Below are positions 1 to 7,533 of a stretch of 55,579 nucleotides of DNA, piece after piece. The DNA comes from a virus: the IMG/VR virus record IMGVR_UViG_3300035523_000006, positions 1 to 55,579 of that record. One strand, written 5' to 3'. Below the pieces are notes generated by a model that was not told where the DNA came from, searched no databases, and saw only the letters and a list, made by a program, of their open reading frames with translations. Position 1 is the first letter of the stretch, and each line of letters opens with the position of its first letter. A program made the translations under genes and the position numbers.

Positions 1-620
1 CCGCCCTTGGCCTTGCCCATCACGTCCTTGAAGTAGTCGTGGATCTGGTGCGCTCCCATCGGCCTCGGCCACTCGCCAGAGCCCCGGCAGTGGTCGCACG
101 TCGTTTCGATCTTGTGCCCCCACCGCAGTACCTTGCCGTGCCCATCGCATACAGAGCACTTTGGAGCGAGGAAATGGAACAGAGCCGGGCTGAGTAAGTC
201 CACGTCCACGCCGACCCGCTGGGCCCACTCGGTCAGCAACCCAAGGACCAGCGAACGCCCGCGCAGCACCATCGCCCGCTCGCGCATTTCCCGCGCGTGC
301 CAAGCAATCGCCTCAGCCCGTGCCCGCTTCATGTCCGGCCGCCCGCGCTTGTCCGGCAGTTCCTTGGCGCGAGCCTCGATGAAAGCCTCGGAGCGCTTGG
401 CGGGCTTGTCTGCGCGATCCCACTCCCCGCGAATGGCGATCAGGGCGAATCCGAGCTGGTGCCGTCCACCGCAAGCGGCCATGCCGGAAGCGATGATTAC
501 GTCAGCGGCGCGGTTCGGGTGGCCCTCGGGGACCATCCCGCCGACAACTGTCATGTCTGACGTGTGCAGCGCCATCGAATACGACTCGTCTATCGTTCTC
601 GGTTCCGTCGCAGTTGCCAT
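1..620 (-). CDS. Q-like late antiterminator, 5' part (continues at 55579)
   Basis: The ATG at 620 follows a clear ribosome site (GGAGGG). The frame stays open to base 1, and if the ends are joined it continues through 55579-55525 to give 224 residues. Two CxxC pairs (CSVC and CDHC, near residues 158-185) form a DnaJ-like zinc finger as in some lambdoid Q proteins. The gene is last in the leftward early operon and is followed by candidate late promoters with terminators, the classic Q position. It would load onto RNA polymerase at the late promoter and let it read through into head, tail and lysis genes. The role is inferred from motif and position. Confidence 0.6.
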   Translation of the reverse strand, partial: MATATEPRTIDESYSMALHTSDMTVVGGMVPEGHPNRAADVIIASGMAACGGRHQLGFALIAIRGEWDRADKPAKRSEAFIEARAKELPDKRGRPDMKRARAEAIAWHAREMRERAMVLRGRSLVLGLLTEWAQRVGVDVDLLSPALFHFLAPKCSVCDGHGKVLRWGHKIETTCDHCRGSGEWPRPMGAHQIHDYFKDVMGKAKG

Positions 621-652
621 CAACCCTCCGATAGTGTTTGTTGTGGGGGCAG

Positions 653-904
653 TTAGTCGCCCTTCTTAAACCATCCCGCAGGCTCGGTAGTCCGCCCCTT
701 GTACGCGAGCCCAAGCTGCCGCAAGCCTTGCTCCATGGCGGCGATGTCGCATTGCAGCCGCTCAATGTCGCTCACCCGGTTATCGTTCTTCCACTTCACC
801 AGCTCGCGCAAATCGGCGACCGCCTTGCGCAGCCCGAGAGCCGCAGCGAGCGCGCAGGCCGACGCGAATCCAATGGCCCCGATTGCTATCCAAGTTGCAT
901 CCAT
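653..904 (-). CDS. small N-terminally membrane-anchored protein
   Basis: 83 residues from ATG 904, with AGGAGG just upstream. Residues 4-25 form one hydrophobic segment, followed by a charged, probably coiled helix (LRELVKWKNDN...) that suggests a cytoplasmic or periplasmic coiled coil on a membrane anchor. It lies between a tiny membrane gene and the Q-like gene in the leftward early operon. The family is not recognised and the function is unknown. Confidence 0.6.
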   Translation of the reverse strand: MDATWIAIGAIGFASACALAAALGLRKAVADLRELVKWKNDNRVSDIERLQCDIAAMEQGLRQLGLAYKGRTTEPAGWFKKGD

Positions 905-930
905 CTCGCCTCCTATGCGCTCACGCGCGG

Positions 931-1053
931 TTAGTTCGCCATCCACCGAAACAGCGCCAAAGCAAGCGCCGCATAGACCCAGCGCGGGCGGTCAGTAGCC
1001 AGCGCCCAAGCCGCAAAAATCAGCCAAGCATCGCAGCCGGTCAGCGGGCTCAT
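931..1053 (-). CDS. small membrane protein (40 aa)
   Basis: ATG 1053 overlaps the previous stop in an ATGA, so translation is coupled. The 40-residue product has two hydrophobic stretches around a short polar turn, including a GCDAWLIFAAWAL segment. Small proteins of this look are frequent in phage early operons. No function can be assigned. Confidence 0.5.
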   Translation of the reverse strand: MSPLTGCDAWLIFAAWALATDRPRWVYAALALALFRWMAN

Positions 1054-1130
1054 CTCTGCCCCCGGCAAGCCGCCAGCGTTGCCGCATGGGCGCGCTCGGA
1101 GTCGAATTCCTGCGCTGCGTCCGTCTTCAT
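1050..1130 (-). CDS. tiny coupled ORF (26 aa)
   Basis: 26 codons from ATG 1130. It overlaps the stop of the HNH gene (ATGA at 1130-1127), and its own TGA overlaps the next ATG. The double coupling is the main support. The sequence (acidic start, one Cys) matches no known family. Confidence 0.4.
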   Translation of the reverse strand: MKTDAAQEFDSERAHAATLAACRGQR

Positions 1131-2203
1131 AGAAGAAACCCTTTTTGCTGCATGTAGTCCACCGGATGTTTGGCGCCTTTCTGCTGATTGCAGCGCGCCC
1201 TCAACAACTGCACGTTAGCGTCGATATTCCTACCGCCAAGCGCCAACGGAACAATGTGATCTAGATGGAAGTCCCGACCAAGCGGCCGACCGCAGCAAGC
1301 GCATTTGCCGCGCTGAAGTTTCTGCAGCCGCTCCAGAATCCCGCGAGATAGTCGGTCGGCCCCAATCAGCCTCCTGCGCTTTCTGTCTTTCAGACGCAGA
1401 TACTCCTTGTTTCGCCTTGCCCATGCTCTTTTGTAGGAGCGATTCTTTTCTGCGTTTTCTTTGATCCACGAAACTCTGGCCGCCCTAGCTCGTTCGGTAT
1501 TTGCTGCGTACCACTCCCGGCTATAGCGGCGGCGTTCCTCCGCCGATCTTTGGTAGCGGTCACGTCGGTATTGACTTAGGTGGTTTCTATTGGCAGCGAC
1601 CCAAGCCTGCCTAGCAGCAACGTAGCCATCTGACCTCCGAACCGCCGCCTCGCACGCCTTGCAACGCCCCCCAGCAATAACCGCTCCGCATCTTCCGCAG
1701 ATGGTCATGGTTATCACTAGCCACGGCGATTTACTCGGACCTGGACCTGCGGAATAGATCGAAGTAGGCCGCGTGCCGTAGTGAGCCAGCACCCCCACGC
1801 GGTGGATCAGACCTCGTCCGGCGGCATTCAGCATCGCCTTTGATACTTGCGCCCACGATTTGCCAGCAAACTGCGGGAGCAAATCATCTGCGGTAGCCTT
1901 TCCAAATTCGCAAACCAACGCTGCGATCTTTTCCTGCTCGCACCATGGTTTGGTCTTGATGATTCCGCCAAGAGGAGGCTTTCCAGCAGAATAGACGGCG
2001 GCAGGACTCCGCCCATCGCGCATCTCGCCGCTCGATCTATGCGCGAGCCCCGACCTCGCCAGCCCGCGCAACGCAGTAGCGATCTGCGCCCTCGAAAATA
2101 CCGCCATGCGCGCCGCAAGACCATCCGCCGTTGATGGGCCGTGCGTCTCCAGCAAGGAGAGCGCGACACTTCTTGCGCTTGTATTTTGCCTCTCAAAACC
2201 CAT
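1127..2203 (-). CDS. tandem winged-helix protein with C-terminal HNH nuclease
   Basis: 358 residues. Residues about 8-75 and 90-150 are two related winged-helix-like repeats, both ending in a YSAG motif. There follows a short CGRCG...CKAC zinc site (about 170-185), a long basic region rich in Arg, Tyr and Glu, and a C-terminal HNH module (CACCGRPL, then FHLDHIVPLALGG and a ...RCNQQKG tail, about 297-345). HNH enzymes of this type cut DNA and are often homing endonucleases. The gene sits in the early operon beside another winged-helix gene (2410-2676). It may be a fusion of a resident regulator with an invading HNH module. Confidence 0.7.
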   Translation of the reverse strand: MGFERQNTSARSVALSLLETHGPSTADGLAARMAVFSRAQIATALRGLARSGLAHRSSGEMRDGRSPAAVYSAGKPPLGGIIKTKPWCEQEKIAALVCEFGKATADDLLPQFAGKSWAQVSKAMLNAAGRGLIHRVGVLAHYGTRPTSIYSAGPGPSKSPWLVITMTICGRCGAVIAGGRCKACEAAVRRSDGYVAARQAWVAANRNHLSQYRRDRYQRSAEERRRYSREWYAANTERARAARVSWIKENAEKNRSYKRAWARRNKEYLRLKDRKRRRLIGADRLSRGILERLQKLQRGKCACCGRPLGRDFHLDHIVPLALGGRNIDANVQLLRARCNQQKGAKHPVDYMQQKGFLL

Positions 2204-2212
2204 AGATACGCC

Positions 2213-2413
2213 TCACTGGCCCCTGCACGCAAGCTCAGTTGCACGCCACGCCCGCTCCGGGTCAAACTCAGTCACTCGATACACTTCGACGGGCAGCCCA
2301 GGCTTCGCCTCTTTCGGCGGTTCGGAGTATGTCGCCCACATCACCTGTCCGCGCTCGTCCACGCCGTAGGTCGTGCCGTCATAGCCATGGAGCGTTGTGG
2401 TGGCTGTGCTCAT
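2213..2413 (-). CDS. hypothetical protein (66 aa)
   Basis: ATG 2413 overlaps the previous stop (ATGA). The product is short and soluble, with a central Gly-Tyr-Asp stretch and a conserved-looking VEVYRVTEFDPERAWR tail. The family is not recognised. The tight operon spacing supports a real early gene. Confidence 0.55.
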   Translation of the reverse strand: MSTATTTLHGYDGTTYGVDERGQVMWATYSEPPKEAKPGLPVEVYRVTEFDPERAWRATELACRGQ

Positions 2414-2676
2414 ACCGTCACTCCCTGCCCGTAGTGCCAAACGCTCGGATAGCGCAGCACGCGCACTGGCGGCTTGATCCGATACGTCGTCTCGATGAGA
2501 AACGACCCGGGAATCGGCCGGCGCGTTGTCACAAGTTGCCCGACCGACGTAGCCTCGCGCAGTGCGTTGGATACCTGCCGTGGCGTCAGGCGTCCTTGAA
2601 GCTCTGAGCAGACCTGCGGATTTGTTGCCGCCCCGAGCACGCGGACAGCTTCTAGCACTTGCTCGCGGTTGGTCAC
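2410..2676 (-). CDS. winged-helix-like small DNA-binding protein
   Basis: GTG 2676 overlaps the previous TGA (GTGA). The 88 residues resemble the winged-helix repeat of the neighbouring HNH fusion gene: an N-terminal helix, an LTPRQVSNAL recognition helix around residue 33, then a wing. It may regulate early transcription or be a relic of duplication. The fold is inferred from pattern only. Confidence 0.5.
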   Translation of the reverse strand: MTNREQVLEAVRVLGAATNPQVCSELQGRLTPRQVSNALREATSVGQLVTTRRPIPGSFLIETTYRIKPPVRVLRYPSVWHYGQGVTV

Positions 2677-2876
2677 GTCTTCCCCCATACGTCTTCCAGG
2701 CGCACCGGACGGCTCTCGCTCAGCTTCTGGTCGATCAGGTCGCGCAGGAACTTGCTGCCGCCCATCTCGCGCACCTTCTCTGCCTGCTCTTTGGTCACGC
2801 GGGCGTGAATCCATGCGGGCATCCCGGCTTCGTTGATCGGCGGGCGCCCTGTGGGCTTCGTCTTGAATTGCCTCAT
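2673..2876 (-). CDS. probable ribbon-helix-helix protein
   Basis: 67 residues from ATG 2876, coupled to the Ref-like gene by ATGA. The stretch PAWIHARVTKEQAEKVREM followed by GGSKFLRDLID looks like a beta strand plus two helices, as in Arc/MetJ-type dimeric DNA-binding proteins. This would fit an early regulator. The assignment rests on pattern alone. Confidence 0.5.
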   Translation of the reverse strand: MRQFKTKPTGRPPINEAGMPAWIHARVTKEQAEKVREMGGSKFLRDLIDQKLSESRPVRLEDVWGKT

Positions 2877-3163
2877 GCCTCTACCCCCTTCAACAGCGTC
2901 ATTGCGTCCAGCAGGAGATCGGCCTGAGTGAAGCCGTACCGCTTGACGAATCCTTTTGTTCCGAGTCCGTGAACCCCGGTAGCGCCGCGATGGTGCTCAA
3001 CGCATAGCGGGATCAGGGTTTCGTATCCGCCTTTGCCCCAGCCGCCCGCCCGCAGGTGATGCAGCTCCACGGGGCCTGGTTCGTGCGGCCCGTACATGCG
3101 ACGGCACAGGACGCAGCCAAGCTCCGCGAGTGCTGTCTTGTGGGCGTGTTCGGCTTTGGTCAT
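2873..3163 (-). CDS. Ref/HNHc-type nuclease
   Basis: 96 residues from ATG 3163, coupled to NinB by ATGA. It carries CVLC, then VELHHLRAGG and PLCVEHHRG with a closing glycine-rich GVHGLGTKGF stretch. This is the arrangement of the small HNH family that includes phage P1 Ref, a RecA-dependent nuclease. Location directly after NinB is typical of nin-region recombination genes. It probably helps recombination or branch processing of phage DNA. Confidence 0.7.
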   Translation of the reverse strand: MTKAEHAHKTALAELGCVLCRRMYGPHEPGPVELHHLRAGGWGKGGYETLIPLCVEHHRGATGVHGLGTKGFVKRYGFTQADLLLDAMTLLKGVEA

Positions 3164-3570
3164 GCCGCCCGCCTCTCGTCTTCCGGGTACACGACAACGC
3201 CCTCTTCAATCGCTGCCGCGTGAAGCCATTCCAGCCAGTCGGAAAACTCGCCCTTGCCGAACTTGCTGGTGCGCTGGCCTAGCAGAATCATTCGCCCACG
3301 GAAGTTCGCAACCCGCGCCATCTCGTCACGGAAAGCGCCGGTAAGCACGTCCTTCCACTCTTCGTCGCTGACGTACTCCATGCGCCCGTTGACGCAAAGC
3401 TGCTTCTGCTTGGCGAAGGCGTCCAGAATCGGCCATTGCGCCGCGTTCTGCTCCAGAGTGCGGGTAGGCTCACCCACCGTCACCACGTAGCCGTGTGGGG
3501 CCGTCCTGACCGCTTCCAGCGCCCTTCCGCGTGACTGCGGGTGGTTGCCAACGACGAAGGTCTGTCTCAT
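3160..3570 (-). CDS. ninB: NinB-like recombination protein
   Basis: 136 residues from ATG 3570, coupled to the upstream small gene by ATGA. The core (NGRMEYVSDEEWKDVLTGAF, then the RGRMILLGQRTS and GEFSDWLEWLHA stretches) is the pattern of NinB (Orf), the lambda single-strand-binding recombination mediator that replaces RecFOR function. It lies in a nin-like block with a Ref-like nuclease and ends 2 kb before the Q-like gene, as in lambdoid phages. Confidence 0.85.
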   Translation of the reverse strand: MRQTFVVGNHPQSRGRALEAVRTAPHGYVVTVGEPTRTLEQNAAQWPILDAFAKQKQLCVNGRMEYVSDEEWKDVLTGAFRDEMARVANFRGRMILLGQRTSKFGKGEFSDWLEWLHAAAIEEGVVVYPEDERRAA

Positions 3571-3722
3571 GCCAGCCCCTTCCCGCCTTCCAGCGCCACC
3601 CGAAACAGCTTCGTTTCCATCAGAGCCTTGGCCTTTGCAGCGTTCCCGCGCGCAAGATCCAGGGCGAGCTTTACCAGGGCGTCTACCTCGCGGGGGATGA
3701 CGCGGTGCTTGCGTGTTCTCAA
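3567..3722 (-). CDS. small hypothetical protein (51 aa)
   Basis: The best start is TTG 3722, which overlaps the previous TGA (TTGA) and has GGAGG about nine bases upstream. The product is basic and helical, with LVKLALDLARGNAAKAKALMETKLF forming one amphipathic helix. No family is recognised. It is coupled to ninB. Confidence 0.5.
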   Translation of the reverse strand: MRTRKHRVIPREVDALVKLALDLARGNAAKAKALMETKLFRVALEGGKGLA

Positions 3723-4024
3723 AATGACGGGCCTCCGACGAAAGCCCGCACGAACCCGTCCCACAGCCGCGCAGCACGCGAGAGCAGAGAGTCGGCGGGA
3801 ATGTCTCGCGCTACTTCGGCAAGGATCAAGTCCTCACCGCCATACACGCGGTGCTGGTGCTGGATCACGCGCCCGTCAGCCAGCAGCCGAAACCATGCCG
3901 CCCTGCGCTGCGGGATAGCGTCAAGCCATGCGCGCGATAGGCGTTCGCTGATGCCGATCTCGGCGAGAACTTCAGTCTCCCGGCCGGCGCGGCTTCTGTA
4001 GTCGATTGGGGATTGGTGCGTCAT
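3719..4024 (-). CDS. hypothetical protein (101 aa)
   Basis: ATG 4024 overlaps the methyltransferase stop (ATGA). The product is soluble and charged, with a predicted helix-rich N-terminus and a [15 protein letters not shown] segment. Nothing recognisable. Nin-region context suggests an early accessory role. Confidence 0.55.
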   Translation of the reverse strand: MTHQSPIDYRSRAGRETEVLAEIGISERLSRAWLDAIPQRRAAWFRLLADGRVIQHQHRVYGGEDLILAEVARDIPADSLLSRAARLWDGFVRAFVGGPSF

Positions 4025-4770
4025 GCGGCCTCCAATCCAAGTTGTTGCGGGGCTTTTGCTGGCTCTGCGACGAACAGCGGACGCTGCTTGTATGCCTGCT
4101 CAATTCGCCTGCACGCAATGTCAAAGTGCTTGCGATCGCGCTCGATTCCCTGAAAGCCGCGCCCCTGGAGGACGGCCGCGACTCCGGTCGTTCCGCTTCC
4201 CATGAACGGGTCGAGAATGACTTGGCCCGGCTCCGTGAAGTCGCTTACAAAGGCCGATAGGAGCCCAAGAGGCTTCTGCGTCGGGATCTCGCCTCGTCCT
4301 TCCACAGGGAACGTCCAAACACCAGCCCCGCCACCACGATTCCACTTTTTTGTGACGGCGGCGGAGTGCATGATCAGCACGGTTTCAAACCCTTGTCCGG
4401 GCCGGTCGCCGCTGATTTGCGGCATGGGGTTCGGCTTGACCCAAGCCCCAAGTCGAACAAAGTTCAGGTGCTCGTAGAACAGCGCGGCATGCTTGTAATC
4501 GCAGGTAGCAATCACCCACTCATAGCAGGCCCCGAGGCACAGCCGCATTGCCGTTACGAACTCTTCGCCAGAAATCGAATCGAACAGCTTGACCCGTGCG
4601 CCGCCTTGAACGCCAGCCGTCGCCTTGTTTGTGCGCATCATCGAATGCGTGTTGGCCGAGTACGGTGGGTCTGTGATGACGTGATCGACCTCCGGCCAAC
4701 CGTTCTCCATGAGGTCGAACATGCTTCCGTGGTACAGCGTGCAGTCTCCGATTTGCGCTGAATCGATCAC
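4021..4770 (-). CDS. DNA methyltransferase (DPPY class, beta type)
   Basis: The start chosen is GTG 4770, preceded by AAAGGAG at the right distance; upstream codons in this frame belong to another gene. The 249 residues hold the catalytic DPPY motif (about residue 34) and, late in the chain, the SAM-binding [10 protein letters not shown] motif (about 195), the order of beta-class N6-adenine/N4-cytosine enzymes. No cognate restriction gene is present, so it is an orphan. It may protect phage DNA from host restriction or alter regulation. Target sequence unknown. Confidence 0.85.
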   Translation of the reverse strand: MIDSAQIGDCTLYHGSMFDLMENGWPEVDHVITDPPYSANTHSMMRTNKATAGVQGGARVKLFDSISGEEFVTAMRLCLGACYEWVIATCDYKHAALFYEHLNFVRLGAWVKPNPMPQISGDRPGQGFETVLIMHSAAVTKKWNRGGGAGVWTFPVEGRGEIPTQKPLGLLSAFVSDFTEPGQVILDPFMGSGTTGVAAVLQGRGFQGIERDRKHFDIACRRIEQAYKQRPLFVAEPAKAPQQLGLEAA

Positions 4771-4910
4771 TTCTTCTCCTTTGGCTTGTGCGCGGCACAC
4801 CGAAAGCCGTTCTTCGTAGTTCCGCCCTTGCTCGGCTTCCAGTCGCAGCACAGCAGGCACCACTTCTGGCTTGGCGACCTCTGCAAAATCTGGCGGTGCG
4901 TGTCGGTCAT
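4767..4910 (-). CDS. small cysteine-rich protein (47 aa)
   Basis: ATG 4910 overlaps the previous stop in ATGA, and its TGA overlaps the methyltransferase GTG. The product has WCLLCC and, later, a single RCAAH, a plausible zinc-binding knuckle, and a Lys-rich tail (KPKEKK). It lies between two methylase reading frames and may be an accessory factor. Function unknown. Confidence 0.55.
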   Translation of the reverse strand: MTDTHRQILQRSPSQKWCLLCCDWKPSKGGTTKNGFRCAAHKPKEKK

Positions 4911-5047
4911 GCGGCTTCCGATTCGTCAGGCTCCAGCACGAAACAGGCGATGTGCCGGCCGGTTCCTTTACCCTGAGAGCCGTCCTCAGTCGCAAGCCAC
5001 CGCACATCCCCGAGGTTGCGCACCTTCGCGCCGGCCGCGAGCAGCAT
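4907..5047 (-). CDS. C-terminal piece of split Dam-type methylase
   Basis: 46 residues from ATG 5047. The start codon shares bases with the stop of the preceding ORF (TGATG), which makes a -1 step. The sequence ([18 protein letters not shown], then [13 protein letters not shown]) looks like the natural continuation of the phage N6-adenine methylase just upstream. It may be made as a coupled second subunit, by frameshifting, or be a broken end. Its stop overlaps the next ATG. Confidence 0.5.
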   Translation of the reverse strand: MLLAAGAKVRNLGDVRWLATEDGSQGKGTGRHIACFVLEPDESEAA

Positions 5048-5391
5048 CAGTACCACTTGTCGATGGGGTACACCAGCACAACACGCTTACCCTTCTTCTG
5101 CTCCGCGATGGCCTTGCGCGCCCATGCGGTCGGACCCTTCTTCTTGCCTTCATGCAGGATGGATCCGAAGGGCGGATTCACGTAGCTGGACCGGCCCCAT
5201 TCGCACGTCAGGCCGTCAAATCCGTCCGGCTTCGGGAACGGGCACGGGTCGAAATCGAACCGAAACTCGGCGGCGAGCTTCGCGTACACGTCGGGAGGCG
5301 TCAGCCAGTAGTGCTTGCCGTCCTCGCCGTTGCCGACGTGAAACTTGTTCTCGGCCGGCGCGAGCAGGCTTTGGTGTGCGAGTTCGCTCAA
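5047..5391 (-). CDS. phage-type Dam N6-adenine methyltransferase, N-terminal piece
   Basis: The protein starts most plausibly at TTG 5391 (GGGAG six bases upstream). The upstream frame is also open from TTG 5454 but overlaps another gene. Motifs YWLTPPDVYAKL, FDFDPCPFP and YVNPPFG (the catalytic NPPF equivalent) mark the phage DNA N-6-adenine-methyltransferase family. The frame stops at DKWY and resumes one frame back in the next ORF, so the gene is split compared with what I expect of the family. Confidence 0.65.
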   Translation of the reverse strand: MSELAHQSLLAPAENKFHVGNGEDGKHYWLTPPDVYAKLAAEFRFDFDPCPFPKPDGFDGLTCEWGRSSYVNPPFGSILHEGKKKGPTAWARKAIAEQKKGKRVVLVYPIDKWY

Positions 5392-5407
5392 TCCCGTCTC
5401 CCAGTAG

Positions 5408-5524
5408 TCATGCTTTGAGCCAATCGAAGTAAGCCTCGCTCGGCGTGAAGCCAAGTCCCATAACTCGCCTGCCGCGCGCGAAGCAGTGCCAGACTCCGTG
5501 AAACAGGAAGATGCGCGGCTTCAT
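5408..5524 (-). CDS. small protein (38 aa)
   Basis: ATG 5524 overlaps the HNH gene stop (ATGA). The product has a GVWHCFARGRRVMGLG core and an aromatic FDWLKA end, the pattern of short phage proteins that carry one beta hairpin and a helix. No family assigned. The tight coupling is the main support. Confidence 0.5.
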   Translation of the reverse strand: MKPRIFLFHGVWHCFARGRRVMGLGFTPSEAYFDWLKA

Positions 5525-6171
5525 GCGAGCGCCCCGATCACGCGCAGGCGAGGAGCACCGACAGGCGTTGTTAACGCACGCTCTTGGCTCCATCCGTAAA
5601 TCAACCTTGCGCTTATCACGCGCAGCGGTATTCCGGTCCGCTCAGACCAGACAGACAACGTAAGCCGGGCGCCGTTCCATTCGATGAGCTTGTTGCTGCT
5701 CTTGTTGTTTTGCTGCTCCCTTACCGTCACCCATCGGACATTTCCCGGTTCGTAGTCGCCGTCGTTGTTGATTCGGTCAAGCTGCAATCCTGGTCGATAG
5801 CCCTCGCCCATGTCCTTAACAAAGGCGTCAAAACTCGCCTCCCATCGCTCGCAGACTCGTATCCCGCGCTTGCCGTACCTATCAAACCGCTTGTTCTTTG
5901 GGTTTGAGCAGCGCTGACGCATCGATGACCAAATGTGGTGCAGAGGATGACGCGACATGCCGTGAGTGCTGGCGCGGCGCTGCGTTGTCTCCGTCCTCAA
6001 ACACCCGCAAGAGCGCGACCAGCCGGAAATCAATTTATCCTGCAATACTGGTTTTACCGTCCCGCATTCGCAGCGACAGATCCAGCGCCGTTTTTTGCCG
6101 TTCGTAGGGGCTAGCTCAATTACGGTCCAGCGCGAATCCGCTGGAAGCCTCATTTCCGGATGCGGTCTCAT
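5521..6171 (-). CDS. HNH/AP2-type phage endonuclease
   Basis: The start is ATG 6171, overlapping the VRR-NUC stop. Of 216 residues, about 22-60 hold a CRCEC...SCGC zinc motif, about 75-140 the IWSSMRQRC, then LQLDRINNDGDYEPGNVRWVT core of HNH-like phage enzymes with an AP2-type DNA-binding region, and the C-terminus a helix-turn-helix-like WSERTGIP segment. Proteins of this class are usually free-standing homing endonucleases. It sits in frame-coupled company, so it is at least translated with its neighbours. Confidence 0.7.
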   Translation of the reverse strand: MRPHPEMRLPADSRWTVIELAPTNGKKRRWICRCECGTVKPVLQDKLISGWSRSCGCLRTETTQRRASTHGMSRHPLHHIWSSMRQRCSNPKNKRFDRYGKRGIRVCERWEASFDAFVKDMGEGYRPGLQLDRINNDGDYEPGNVRWVTVREQQNNKSSNKLIEWNGARLTLSVWSERTGIPLRVISARLIYGWSQERALTTPVGAPRLRVIGALA

Positions 6172-6452
6172 TTGATGATTCCTAGAACTCTCAGCGCTTC
6201 GTCCGGCGTGCGAACCACGTAGACGGGGGCCTGCCATGCGATGTGCCAGCGCTTCTGCAACTCATTCGGCTCGGCCTTGCCCGTCTTCAGCTCCATCAGG
6301 TACAGCCGCACGTCCGGCCGCGTGCCGTAGGCGACCAAAATGTCCGGGCAACCTTTTCCGATTGCCGCGAGGCTCTGCACGCGAGCGCCCGCAGCCTTCA
6401 GCGCGGACACAATCTGCTCCTGCACGGCATCGACCTTTGCGGCCCTACGCAT
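6168..6452 (-). CDS. VRR-NUC domain nuclease
   Basis: 94 residues from ATG 6452. The chain is almost only the nuclease core: a KGCPDILVAYG motif, then LYLMELKTGKAEP carrying the E-x-K active-site residues, then QKRWHIAWQAPVYVVRT. This is the stand-alone VRR-NUC (PD-(D/E)XK) fold common in phages, thought to be a structure-specific nuclease for replication or recombination intermediates. It overlaps both neighbours by a few bases. Confidence 0.85.
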   Translation of the reverse strand: MRRAAKVDAVQEQIVSALKAAGARVQSLAAIGKGCPDILVAYGTRPDVRLYLMELKTGKAEPNELQKRWHIAWQAPVYVVRTPDEALRVLGIIK

Positions 6453-6648
6453 TGCGCGCCTCTCGCTTGTGGGCCAGCCGCTCAGGGCATGGCGTCTCTT
6501 TCGGCGCTTCCATCCACTCGACGCCCGGCTCGCCAGCGATGTAGTCGGCAACACCCTGCGAGCGGCGAAAGCAGTTGAAGCACTCCTGCGGTACGGGCTC
6601 GCCTGGATTGCGGCCGGCGCAGCGCTTGACAGACAGCGGCAGGCTCAT
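6445..6648 (-). CDS. small hypothetical protein (67 aa)
   Basis: ATG 6648 is coupled to the upstream stop (ATGA), and the 3' end overlaps the VRR-NUC start by eight bases. It has CFNCF near residue 23 and another Cys near 54, possibly metal-binding. No family recognised. Confidence 0.5.
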   Translation of the reverse strand: MSLPLSVKRCAGRNPGEPVPQECFNCFRRSQGVADYIAGEPGVEWMEAPKETPCPERLAHKREARNA

Positions 6649-6857
6649 GCCTTGCGCCCCTTCACGTCAATGCGCGCCGTCGGGGAATAGCCCGCAGGCA
6701 CCGTGAATACCTCGGCGTACACCGGGGGCTTGCCGACCGTGTGCCCGTTCTCGCTCGCGTAGATCACGACGGGTTTGAATGCCGCGTACTGCTCTACGAA
6801 CGCGGCTACGGTCGGCATGGCTGCTCGGCGGGCTGCACGGCGGGATTCGAGGTTCAC
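6645..6857 (-). CDS. small hypothetical protein (70 aa)
   Basis: GTG 6857 overlaps the previous TGA (GTGA). An Arg-rich N-terminus leads into a mostly beta segment (FKPVVIYASENGHTVGKPPVYAEVFTVP). The family is not recognised. Coupled on both sides in the early operon. Confidence 0.5.
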   Translation of the reverse strand: MNLESRRAARRAAMPTVAAFVEQYAAFKPVVIYASENGHTVGKPPVYAEVFTVPAGYSPTARIDVKGRKA

Positions 6858-7111
6858 GCCGTCGCCTCCAGAATTTCCAGCACCGGAACGCCAGGCGGAA
6901 CCGTGCAGCGCGGCGTAACGCTGTACTCGTACTGTCTTGGCTCTCCCGCCCGCTCCAAGTAGCCAAGCTGGAATGCAGCCTTCAGCGCCGGGGCGCGTTG
7001 GTTGTGCGACAACTCCGGCAGCGCAGCCGCAATGTCCGCGTACCTCACGGGCCGCTGCGCACGCAGGATCTCAAGCCACACGGCGCTGATGTTGGTGGCC
7101 TCGCGGCTCAT
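6854..7111 (-). CDS. winged-helix-like small protein
   Basis: 85 residues from ATG 7111 (ATGA overlap). The pattern WLEILRAQRPVRYADIAAAL, then LSHNQRAPALKAAFQLGYLER resembles the winged-helix units at 1127-2203 and 2410-2676. It may bind DNA. The fold is inferred, not shown. Confidence 0.5.
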   Translation of the reverse strand: MSREATNISAVWLEILRAQRPVRYADIAAALPELSHNQRAPALKAAFQLGYLERAGEPRQYEYSVTPRCTVPPGVPVLEILEATA

Positions 7112-7533
7112 TCCGCACCCCCGGCAGGACGGCGAGCGACAGCCTGCGCCATCTTCAGCACCAGCGGCGTTACGCGAGCACCGTTGCGAACCCGCTCCAC
7201 GATGCGCCGCGCCCAATCCTTGCGCGGATTCTTCTTTGCCGCGACCTCACGCAATGCGGCTACCGCTGCTGCCTTCTCGGCGCGAGACATCGCCTTCGGC
7301 GTCACAGGCTCGCGGCGCTGCCTAGCCTTGTCGGCCATCGATTCGAGTTGTTCCTGAGTGATCTGCGGCCAAAGGTGTGGGTCTGACCATGCGTGCCACG
7401 AACACAGCCGCCCGGCTCCAGCATCGACGCTCCAGCAATGCGGACAGCCGCTTGCCGCGCACATCAACTCTTTCCCGGCCGCGACTTCCTCCACCACGCG
7501 CTGATCGTGGGCGCGCGTTTTGTAGCTGCTCAT
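7108..7533 (-). CDS. cysteine-containing early protein (141 aa)
   Basis: The start is ATG 7533 with a strong AGGAGG upstream. The motif GCPHCW...RLCSWHAW (residues about 28-50), followed by WPQITQEQLES, is a form often seen in phage replication regions and may bind zinc. A basic C-terminal helical part follows. It lies two genes after the O-like initiator, so a replication-accessory role is possible but unproven. Confidence 0.6.
   Translation of the reverse strand: MSSYKTRAHDQRVVEEVAAGKELMCAASGCPHCWSVDAGAGRLCSWHAWSDPHLWPQITQEQLESMADKARQRREPVTPKAMSRAEKAAAVAALREVAAKKNPRKDWARRIVERVRNGARVTPLVLKMAQAVARRPAGGAE

Noticed and set aside
112-669. Plus-strand open frame of 185 codons
   Set aside because: It lies opposite the Q-like gene, lacks a ribosome site and has shadow-like Ser/Arg/Pro composition.
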